A DNA stretch of 64,000 nucleotides from Erodium maritimum. Taxonomy: Eukaryota > Streptophyta > Magnoliopsida > Geraniales > Geraniaceae. Location of the stretch: contig OY997590.1 of assembly GCA_963921825.1 (NCBI GenBank), forward strand, positions 45,587,039 to 45,651,038, written 5' to 3'. Shown here piece by piece: positions 54,918 through 64,000 of the stretch. Under the pieces are notes generated by a model. The model was not told where the DNA came from, ran no database searches, and saw only the letters and a program-made list of their open reading frames with translations. A program made the position numbers and the translations under genes. Position 1 is the stretch's first letter. Each line of letters begins with the position of its first letter.

Positions 54918-56708
54918 TTTTTTGATAAGCTAAATAATTTTATTAAGCAAATGATCTATAAAGAAATAGAACAAAGTAAGAAAATATCCAAACAGACCTT
55001 TTCCTCCAACCAATACAGGTACAAAGAGCAGAAACAGAACCAGGACAAAATAAGACGTAAACAAAACACCTTGCCTATTTCCTATTCGGGTTCAAACAAG
55101 TAAATCTGTTAGTTACCGGAACAAGGGTTAGGACTTGAGCGGAAGTCGGTTCTCTTCCCTCGGAATCCTGATCGAGAGCTAAGAAACAGAAATCAACAGC
55201 TTTTCTACCAACCTTCGAGCTGTAACTCCAGTTGTTCGTGCTATCTTTTTTGGCTACATTCACCAGAAAACGTCCCGATTTATCCCCTTCATGAGCAGAA
55301 GTCCTGGCTCTAGTCTAATACACTACCACTGGTTGTGCAATCACCTTCGCCTGGCCCTTCTTAGGGCGACCACGTCTTTTTGCCTCAACCCCCGAAATCA
55401 GTTTTTGCAAGGCTTCCTTCCACGGGCTTCCTTGAAATCCAATCTCCACAGTCGGTTCAGCGCCCCGAACCAGATTGACTTGACCCGAACACAACACTGA
55501 GGGGTCCAAGTCGTTCTCCAATCGCTTAAAAATAGGATTCAATTTTGGATCCTCTCGGGCCGACAAATGGGCCTTTTCTGATGAGCCGACTGAAACAGGC
55601 CCAGGACAACGCAGGCTCGGCCCAACCAGCTCAGATACAGCTTGGGTTAAACCAAGCCCAACCTGTAAAGACCCTTGGCCCAAAACCTCCAGACGCCCAA
55701 CCAGTTGCCCAAAATTGTCGCGACCTTTCAACGCACACGGAGATGAAGGCGCGTCCATGGATTGTGGCGCGATCAAGGCAGAATCAGTAGAGTTACCAAT
55801 CCCTTGATTCAAACTCGAAATATCGTGATCAGACGAGATCCCTGGAATCAAGGGAGCAAATCCTAAAACGGGTCGACGAAGCTCGCCGGATTCCTGCACA
55901 GATGTCGCCGGGACTGTCACCGGAGAGGGTGTGACCAATGGAGACTTGAATACCCCTTTAGGACACTCCAGCCCTTCGTCTTTTGTTCGAGCGCGATCAC
56001 CGGAACTGTAAACCAAATCGTCACGCAGAACAGAGCGTATGCTCTATTTCTCGTTCCCGACTTGTTCAGTCACCGGGGAAGTCGAACGTCGCCGAGAAAA
56101 CGCCACAAACAAGACGTGCCCGTTCACCTATGCCCCATTTAAGGTCTCCAATGCCTGAGACGTGGCCAAGGGCATCGTGAATCGGACAAAACCAAAAAAC
56201 GGCATGTCATGTTTGCTCTCTTCAACATTGAGAAAGAAGCAATGTCGCCGAACTTTGATAGCTTGTCTCGAAACCAATCTTCCGACGCCGGATAAGGTAA
56301 TTTCCGAACATATAACTCAGTGCCACTCACTTCGTAATGAACCGGAGATCGTCGTCGGCGAACAGTTGCACTATCCGTGCGAACTCCGACCATCTCCCAT
56401 TCCTTTGGTCCAGCGGTCAAAGGCATGCCAAGCGATCCAGCAACAACCTCACCTGAAAACGAGATTTTTCTTCCCGTCCTCGTTGCAGCACCTGTACGAG
56501 ATTGCTTGCCCCGACAACGATCCTACGGCTGCGCACCACCTCCACTGACCGGGCCTACCTTGGAGCGTTTCTTTACCGGAGCAACAATAGTCTAGAACTC
56601 TTTGTACAGGGACAGTAAGCCTGAGCAGGAAGCTACGAATTCGTCAAGTTTCCCAAGAATGGACCTCCGGCCAGCTTGAGAGAGTTTTGGCATAGTGACC
56701 ATAGATAA
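54918..56708 (-). mobile_element. LINE ORF1-only derivative with 15-bp TSD (unit C)
   Basis: AAAATTATAATAATT is found at 54903-54917 and 56709-56723. Between them a minus-strand unit of 1791 bp runs from a MVTMPKLSQAGRR start near 56704 through an RRM-bearing ORF to a 3' UTR ending AATAAAATTATTTAGCTTAT, CA and poly-A. No ORF2 sequence is present. The exact duplication shows the unit's current ends are its insertion ends. Confidence 0.8.
55315..56704 (-). pseudogene. RRM-containing ORF1-like protein, unit C
   Basis: It reads MVTMPKLSQAGRRSILGKLD, two stops, a basic stretch, then an RNA recognition motif at about 56090-56330: RNP2-like ELYVRKLP, a loop SKFGDIASFSMLKR, then after a frameshift near 56210 RNP1-like FFGFVRF and LETLNGA-stop-VNGHVLFVAFS. 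After another stop/shift near 56045, a long frame continues to 55315 (233 codons), Ser/Pro rich, ending EAKRRGRPKKGQAK, an AT-hook-like basic core. RRM proteins of this kind act as ORF1 in some plant L1 elements. Four or more disruptions. Confidence 0.7.
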
Positions 56709-56725
56709 AAAATTATAATAATTAT

Positions 56726-58520
56726 AAACTATAAATAATAAAAAAAAAACTAAAAAAACTCTCTCGTTATTGAGAATCTCGCCCTAGCCCTAGCCGCTAT
56801 AGTGCTCTCGTTTGCCACTGTCGCTGCTACGCCGCCTACCGTGTCGCCACATGGTGCTGGTTCTGTCGCCCCCACCGCTCTAGTGCCCCTATATCCCATC
56901 CACTCGGTTTCCTCGCAGACCACGCCTGGTGTGAGGGATAAGTATCGATGGGGATGGTTTTCAACATCACCATCTTCTCCTTCCTTCTCCCTCGTCTCGA
57001 CCCAACCTGTTCCTCCTAAGGTCTCGCCGAAATTAGTTCAGGTCTCCATGGGGTCCCGATATTCCTCCCCGTCAATGTTGTTGTAGGCTGGGTTCTCTGG
57101 TCCTTTGGGACCGCCTCCTCCTCTTCCGCTCGGAGACTTGCGTAAGGGAGAACTGGTGCGGCGGCCCTGGGTACCTTCCACTCCACGCAACGGTTGGCGC
57201 CTCTTTGCCCGAACCCTGTACCATCTTCCCGGGCTCACCATGACCTTGCTTTGGTGCCTGGGTTGGACGGTGTGAGGTATAGGGTTTAACCCCTGCCAGG
57301 GCCTCCGAGGTTTCTACCCCTTGAACCCCGGGTGTGGGGACGGTTAAGGACGTGACAGTATGCTCGGCGTACTCCACGGTCACGACAGTGAGAGTTCGGA
57401 CCTAGTGTTTGATCCGCGACAGCTATGGGCTGCGAAGGAGGATGGTGGAGACCTCTTCCCCGTTTGTTCGTCGAGGTTGGGCGCGGAGGCAGATTAGGGC
57501 CTGGATACCCTATGTTGGGGATGCTCTCAGGCCTGATCGTCGGGTCGGTGGCCCTCCGTCTCTGGTCTCGAGGGGGGTTGCGCTGGATTCTGAGGAGGAC
57601 ACTAATATTGTACGAAGGGCGGTTAAGACATCTCCCCCACCACGGTACCCTCAGAGCCACCTTCCGGCATATTAGAGGGGTTTGCTGCAGCATACTCTGG
57701 CGATAGGGACTCGTCCCTGCGAGAGACGGCGGGAGTTTAAATCGTCCACATAGGCCTGGATGGGGTAGGAGTCTCTTGGGGCTCACGACGGAGATGGTGT
57801 CGCACTCAACTGGAAACTGGAGGTTGTCTCGAGGAAGGGGAACCGGCGTAACAATAGACCTGATACCTAATCTGGGTCCCCGATTTCTAACCTGGGACAC
57901 CATCCAGTCACCCACGATAGGCCTCCCTGGGTGGTCCAACTCATACCACCCGACTTTTATACACGCGAAGATTCGGCAAGGGCCCGGTGGTGATCAGCTC
58001 TCTACTTATTCGATTGCTGACCCCCTGTCGTTGGAGCATGGTGGGTTTGAAGGTAGAGGATGCGCTCATCCAGGAGCGCGAGTTGATGATGTTTCAGCGC
58101 CCATGGCCCGTGGGAGCGCAGCTGCTGGAGCACTGAAAAGGGAGGCGTTGGCACCTATTTGGGGCAGCAAGTCTTAGGCGGGAAAGAATCCCCGTCGGGA
58201 GGGATGATATACCGCCTGAGCATCGGGGACTGGCCCTGGGGTGGTCCCTAGACGATGCTTTGCCTCCCACTATCACCATTACTGTTGAGATCTTTGATTT
58301 TTGGTACCCCGTTCCCTCCCCCCCCCCCCCCCCCCCCTAAATCTTCTATCTTTGCTCGAGGGACGTCAAAATACCGTCTGTGACGGTTTTGGTACTACAA
58401 GGTTCAGTTAACCATTATTCATTCATTCTGACCTTTCGTGGTCGAGGAACATGTTCCTCGATGCACAACAATGTAATCGATTTTAAAAAGTAATAATATT
58501 GCACCTTTCGCTAAAAAAAA
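56726..58520 (+). mobile_element. GC-rich LINE derivative without ORF2 (unit D)
   Basis: A GC-rich block from GCCCTAGCCCTAGCCGC (about 56782) to TTGCACCTTTCGCTA plus an A run of eight at 58513-58520. AATAATTAT on both sides (56717-56725, 58519-58527) is a weak target-duplication candidate because the area is AT-rich. The 5' and 3' ends resemble unit E. The interior has many frames on both strands but none that I can assign; no endonuclease or reverse transcriptase motifs. A 20-base C run is at 58318-58337. Confidence 0.6.
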
Positions 58521-59121
58521 TAATTATTGAAAACTAAAATTATTATTTCACTATTTTTATAAACTGAAACAATAGTATTGTCTAGGGATATAATCTGAGA
58601 AATTAGAAGTATAGTTTAGAGGACAAAAAATTCTTTCTATATACGGCGTTAACGGATCGTCAACTTTTTAACGGAATCTGTTGGTTTATAACAATTTTCG
58701 GTAGTCTTTGGTTTGCATCTAAAAAAGGTATACCCCACAGGTGCTTATGTAGGAATGAAAGTAAAAAAAAAAAAGGTGTATAATGACGTTTCCCCTTAAT
58801 TAATTAAGAAGAAGAAGATGTATTAAGGAATAAATCAAAAATTAATGAATAGAAAAACAAAAAAAAAAACAGACAAAAATGAATTAATAAATAACAAATA
58901 TAGAAACTTAATTTTTAAAAATAAAAACTGATTTTTTTTAAATAAAACTGATTTTAAAAAAACTGTATTTTCAGAATAAAATTGATTTTTTAAAACTGAA
59001 TTTTGATTTTTAAATAATAAAAATAATTTTAAAAAATTGAATAAATTGTATATTTTGAAAATTTGAAAGGTAATGAAGGACATTGTTGTCATTTCACTCA
59101 TTTTAAAGTTTTGAAAATCTA
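58521..59121. other. AT-rich spacer before LINE 3
   Basis: Contains AAAACTGATTTTTTTTAAAT-type sequence like the AT-rich part of the 12980-15510 units, and a MULE-like end (GACGTTTCCCC near 58787). No gene. Confidence 0.45.
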
Positions 59122-61695
59122 ATGGCACATCCTTCAAAATTTGAACGAGAGTTAAGGGTATTATGGACTGAACTACGTAGAATGGAGGTTCAGGAAGGTG
59201 AGATGCTTCATCATCATCCTGAGGATCGTGCTGCTCAGGATTTCAACAACGAAGAAGATGATAGAAGTCTTGGTTACTCTCAAACTGATACGGAGATTAG
59301 GAACTATCTGAGGGATGCATATGGAGATCCAGATATCTGAGGGGGTCATTTTATCAAAGATAAGCATGGAAACTACAGGAAGCTACGACCAATTTGCAGA
59401 AAAGCACCTCCAGATTCCCACCCCACAGCAGATCTCTAGGAACTGTAACAACCTAGAAGATTGTGGATTCGCTGGGTCTTCCTCTGGAAATGGTTGGAGA
59501 AGTCTCTTCTTCCTTGTTTTCCTCCATCAGAGTTCGAAAATACAATCCCAATGAAAATAAAATAGGTGCAATTTCAAGAAATGGAATCTAATACTCAGGA
59601 ACTTTTATTCCCTGTTTTGTTTGAATTTACCAAGAAATTATAATTCTTCTTGGTTGGATAATATCTTTGGAAGTCTTAGAGGTTATGTAAAAACCTTGAT
59701 TGCTCCTAGACTAAACTCAAGAGGGAGGTGGTATGGTTTTGTTTATTTTAGGAAGCAAGAAGATTGTTCTCAAGAAATTTCAAAGTTCAATGGAGTTTGG
59801 ATTCACAATCACAAGCTTTTTGTCACTAAAGCGTGGGATAGATCTAAATTGAATTTTCAAAATTCTTCTCTCAGAGATGCTCCTCTGAGGGGAACAGTCT
59901 ATCATCAGGAGCATCCTCTCAAAGAATCTCTGACTTATGAAGATTTCCTTCACTGTGTTTCTATTGTTGTTGCGCAGGAAAAGATCATCCAAAATGCTCA
60001 TCTAGCAGTCTCTCATCTTAATCTTAGTGTTGAGGCAATCATGAAAGAAATAGCCTTATAGGGTGTACGTGAAGTGCATCTTCAGTCCCTGGGAAATAAG
60101 GTATAATGGGTTCATTGTCCTGATGAGTTATTCGATCGGAAATTGATTGTTGATGAAGAAAGATGGTTGCAGCAGTGGTTAACCTTTATCCATGGGAAAA
60201 AAACTGTGAGAAAGGGGGGAGATTTTTCTAGTATTCCATACATGGCATCCCATACCAGGGTTGGTGCGAGGAGACATTTCAAGCATGTGTGGGTTCTCTT
60301 GTCTTTACTTAGCCTTGCTCGAAAGATGGCTTGATGGAGCTTTCATATTGGTTCATACTACTATCTTGGGTCCCTGATCTGAAGAAGTCCAAATCTCTCT
60401 TGGGAATTTTAAGTATAAACTCTGGATATCCTCTATATATATTTCTTTGGTTCCTAACTTTAATTTGGGGACCCTTTTGGTTGATTCTCTATCGACGCCA
60501 TCCATTTCATCTGATACTTCCTCCTCAGATTCAGATAGAATGACTTCTGAATTAGAATATTCTGCATTAAATGTCGTTGAGGAGGGTACTACGATTGGGG
60601 TTCCAAATCAGGTGGGTGAATTGATTACTCAGTCTTTATTAGATAAAATTGGCTTGGTTGATGACCTGAATGAGTTGACTGCTGAACTTAATGCTCTCCC
60701 TCCTGCTCAACAACATATGTCTAAGGAGAATATTGTCTGCACTCATTTAGAGGGAAATTTGGCTCTAATGGTGATTAAGGGTACCTTTGAGAGTTCTCCC
60801 TCTTCTTCCTCTAACTCTCTTGTTGCATGACAAACTTTGTTTTCTAGTTCTTAAAAAGAAGGTTCTAATTCCAAAGAAGTTGGTGGTGAGAACATTTTAA
60901 TCTCAACATTTTTTGTTGAGGAGCTTGACAGTTATCCTCTAGTTAATCTATCAATAACTATTTCTTAGCTAGTTGATGATCTAAGTACTCTTACAGATCT
61001 GGTTTCTTCAAGTTGTTTCGCTAACAAAAAAATTTCTTTGATTACTCCAACTAATCCTTCTCTCTCCATAGCTAAGGTAGGACCTTTATAGTTGGAAGTG
61101 GATATTTTATTGAAGGGAAGTACAACTTTACATGAGTCTTTAATGTTGGGTCAGGCATATCATCCCTCTTCTACTCATACTATTAGTACGGCTTTGGGAA
61201 ACACTCTTGCATTAAATGGAATTGATATTCCTCCTCAAGTCCCATTTATTTGTTCTTCTGATCAGAATTCCCCTCAGACATCTCCTCTTCAAGGGTTGGA
61301 AGTGCTACGCAGTGTTGGTTTTTTGAATTCTGCAGGAGCAGTTCCTACAACTATTTCCCCTTATTTTCTGCAAAAACAAATAGATGAGGTGACAGATTGT
61401 TTAGGCTTAGAGAAAGACACCTGCTATTTGTCCAAAACCAATCACTGAAAGAAATAAAGTCGGGAAACTCAGTGCCTCTCACTCTTATGATACAAGATCA
61501 AAACTGTCTTTTACAGTTAAAACTAAACTCCCAGAGACTTCATCTGAAGTTAAAAAAGCCTTGAAGTTTGGGGAGGCTATAGGTTTGAAAGCCTCATCTT
61601 CTGAAGATGCTATCATTCAACATCAAAATGCTCTAGAGGATCAGAAGAATCTAAAAGTTAATCTAGAATCTGATAGTGAGGATGAAACTCATTAA
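59122..61695 (+). pseudogene. LINE 3 ORF1
   Basis: The first frame MAHPSKFERELRVLWTELRR ends at a TGA at 59338 but stays readable after it (GGHFIKDKHGNYRKLRPICR). The RRM follows at about 59605-59840: LFIPCFV-stop, SSWLDNIFGSL, RNP1 RWYGFVYF, HNHKLFVTKAW. Then IHGIPYQGWCEETFQ near 60240-60290, matching LINE 1 IKGIPYQGWCKETF. A long low-complexity linker (60440-61440) and the C-terminal block SHSYDTRSK, ALKFGEAIGLK and SEDAIIQHQNALED to 61690 follow. Many stops and shifts. Whether the 59122 start belongs to ORF1 is likely but not proven. Confidence 0.72.
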
Positions 61696-62468
61696 CATAT
61701 TTATGGAGAATGATCAAAATGGGAGTTGTCTCGAGACATGACCAAAACTGGGTTTTCGGTCATATGACCGTAAGTATTTAGGACATTACGGATCAAGACA
61801 ACGCTTGGAGTCTTGGGATTGATCGCGTCGGATAATGCTGGACATGTCTGGAATGGAAGGCGTGGAGGCGATGAGTGCGTCACGAGACCTTTTCGGGAAT
61901 GGTCACGGGCCATCACCCGAGAGGCCCATGGACGGCCCATGCCACCAAAGGCCTATGGAACCAACTAGTTAAGTCTTAACTAAATGGTTCTGACTAAACT
62001 AGTTAGATAAGGTAGTTGGTGATTCAATCCACCAACTTACCACAAACTTATATCTACTTTGCACCCCCCCCCCCCCCTTTATCATATTTACTATTATGTT
62101 GATGGGATAAAATGACTTAAGAGTAATCTTTTCAACGTAATAAGACACAACAAACAAAAGGAAGAACAACTTCTCCCTTCTTTCCCTTGCAATTTTGGCC
62201 AATACAAGTTCTTCCTCTATTTTTTGGTGTTCTTGAGTCTTCACAAGAAGAACTATGTGAATTTGATTCCCAAGTGGATGCGTAGGCGTCTTGGAGACTC
62301 AAGCCCGATCATTCCTTACTCGGTGCTCTTGTTTTGGTATGAAAATGCTGATTTTTTTATTGTGATTCTAATCTTTGATAGTTGATTCATGGTTTTAATG
62401 GTATCTTGGTTTTATTTGTCTTTCCATTGCGAGTTGGTTCATCTCCTACCCTACCTCGAGACCCAACA
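61683..62468 (+). repeat. Truncated copia LTR inside LINE 3
   Basis: From TGAAACTCATTAACATATTT to CGAGACCCAACA it parallels 22492-23307 of the copia 1 5' LTR (same ends, moderate divergence, a C run of 14 at 62064-62077). The first ~890 bp of the LTR are missing, and no 5-bp duplication is seen. It separates ORF1 from ORF2, so a solo LTR probably lost its 5' part together with a little LINE sequence. Confidence 0.82.
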
Positions 62469-62503
62469 ATAAGGTCATTCATCTCTCCTCGTTCTAATAA
62501 GTT

Positions 62504-64000
62504 ATGAAAATCCTCTCTTGCAATTTGAGAGGAGTTTCCTCTGTCCAAAAACAGATAACTTTGTCTGACGTGCTGCGCAAGCAAACTCCATATTTTGTAA
62601 TTTTGTAGGAAACAAAATTGGAAGCCACCCCTGATAATTTTCTAAGGTCTTGTGGTCTCTCTTGTGGTTGGAAATTCATCTTCTCCCCATCTATAGGCAA
62701 TTCTGGAGGCTTGATCTCTCTATGGAACTCAAAATTCTTTAACTTGGAAGATTGGAAAATCATTGATGGAGCTCTTCTATGGATAGGATCCTCACCCTTA
62801 AGTAACAAAAAACTTTGTCTTGTAAATGTTTATGCTCCTTGTACTACATCAGAAAGAAGGCTTTTATGGATCCATCTTCAATCTCTTCTTCCTAGTTTCT
62901 GTGTTGAAGCTCTCTTAATTCTAGTAGGGGGTTTTGATGCAACTCTCAGATATGAGGAAAGATCAAATCCTAGGAGGGGCTTTACAGATATGGATTTGCT
63001 TCAAAATCTAGATTTAATGGATTTACCTATGTCAGGTGGTATTTTTATTTGGTTTGGTTTTGGTTCCTTGACCTCAAGGCTAGATAGATTCCTTGTCTCT
63101 TCTGAATTATTAGAGGAATTTGGCTCCCTCACTCCAGCTTGTCTACCTAGGTGTATTTCAGATCACAAACCTATTGTTCTCTATGATAGAGTCCTAGATT
63201 GGGGGCCTAGGCCCTTCAAATTCTTAAATATTTGGTTAGAAGATTGCATATTTCTTGCTATGGTTCAAACTGCTTGGTCTTCATTTCAAGTGGTAGGTCC
63301 TCCCCCATTATATTCTCTGGAAGAAATTAAAACTACTTAAAGAGAACTCAATATATGGAATTCTGAGGTCTTTGGTCTGTTGGAAACTCAAATAAATAGT
63401 CTAAGACTATCAATTGATCATCTAGACTCTCTAGTGGAATCTAGAGAGCTTTCTAATTCTGAATGTTCAGAAATGGTACCTTAGAAGGACTTACTTAATG
63501 TCAAAACAAAACAACTTTCCAAATTATGAAGTCAAAAGGCAAGAAAAATGTGGTTCTTATATGGGGATAAAGGGTCTAAATTTTTCCATAGAATTGCTAA
63601 TTTCAAAGGATCTTCTAAGAAAATCTCTCAGGTGCTGGTCAATGATACTCTCATTTCTCATCTTACTCTTATCAAAGAAGCTATTGCAACCCACTTTAGC
63701 TCTAGATTCTCAGCTCGTCAGATTGATCAAATAGATCTCTCATGTCTATCTTTCTCCTCTCTTACTCAAGAGCAAGCTACTTGGCTAGAAAGCTCTTTTA
63801 TTAAGGATGAAGTTCTCTGTGCAATTACGGCATGTGCTAGTGATAAAGCCACAGACCCTAATGGGTTGACACTGTATTTTTTTCAAGTCTGTTGGACAAT
63901 CATTAAGTAGGAATTTATTCCATGCCACATGTCAACTTGGTAAAGGTCTTAATTCTTCCTTCATGACTTTGGTGCCCAAGATCAGTTCCCCTTTGTATTT
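62504..64000 (+). pseudogene. LINE 3 ORF2, endonuclease and start of reverse transcriptase (3' partial)
   Basis: Start MKILSCNLRGVSS at 62504 (Cys replaces the usual Trp). It continues VLRKQTPYFVIL-stop-ETKLEATPDN. Endonuclease motifs: LVNVYAPC, LVGGFDATLRYEER (the usual GGDFN is changed to GGFDA), MSGGIFIWFGFGS, RCISDHKPIV, DWGPRPFKFLNIW. Stops near 63340, 63483 and 63908. The late part has KATDPNGLTLYFFQ at about 63845-63890, the first reverse-transcriptase block, and KGLNSSFMTLVPK at the edge. The rest is outside the window. Confidence 0.85.

Larger units (their letters stand above)
59122..64000 (+). mobile_element. LINE 3 (L1-type), 3' end beyond the window
   Basis: ORF1 (RRM type), a copia-LTR fragment at 61683-62468, then ORF2 from 62504 running off the right edge in the reverse transcriptase region. 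The same family as LINE 1 and LINE 2. The 5' limit is uncertain, near 59100. Confidence 0.78.

Noticed and set aside
55545..56595. Several + strand frames of 65-128 codons
   Set aside because: They are antisense to the RRM-bearing ORF1 of unit C, which has recognisable RNP motifs on the minus strand.
57286..57939. 217-codon minus-strand frame in unit D
   Set aside because: Low complexity and no motif; GC-rich sequence opens frames on both strands here, and the poly-A shows the unit is on the + strand.

Overview
The window is nuclear DNA of a flowering plant, most likely a eudicot. It holds one host gene, a FAM91A1-type gene on the + strand. The exons give a plant FAM91 protein, the introns are long and AT-rich with GT-AG borders, and the rest is typical plant transposon content (Ty1/copia elements, L1-type LINEs, MULE and PIF/Harbinger elements). 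I cannot name the species.

Layout. 1-16.7 kb: the 3' six exons of the FAM91 gene (2023-16265), giving the C-terminal 857 residues in one continuous frame; the N-terminal exons lie left of the window. Its introns hold a deleted PIF/Harbinger element, two MULE-type elements with 9-bp target-site duplications (TSDs), a TRIM-like remnant, an antisense copia fragment, a GC-rich LINE derivative and a three-copy tandem array of an ~843-bp unit. 17.8-36 kb: one LINE bounded by a 15-bp TSD, split by a decayed copia element whose 3' LTR is itself split by a 2.9-kb solo LTR. 36-42.7 kb: a LINE ORF1 relic and a nearly complete minus-strand LINE. 43-44 kb: a short LINE derivative with a 10-bp TSD. 45.2-54.1 kb: a young minus-strand copia element with matching 379-bp LTRs, interrupted by a second solo LTR of the family found at 29.7 kb. 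54.9-58.5 kb: two adjoining GC-rich LINE derivatives. 59-64 kb: a third LINE, invaded by a copia LTR fragment and cut by the window edge.

How it fits together: downstream of FAM91 no intact host gene is visible. The most interesting pattern is that five LINE-derived units (10.2-12.5, 36.3-37.1, 43.0-43.8, 54.9-56.7 and 56.7-58.5 kb) run from ORF1-like or 5' sequence straight to a LINE 3' end with poly-A and have no ORF2. At least two have clear TSDs, so they look like separate retrotransposition events of ORF2-less RNAs, comparable in layout to mammalian HAL1. All coordinates and splice sites were read by eye; no alignment or database search was run.
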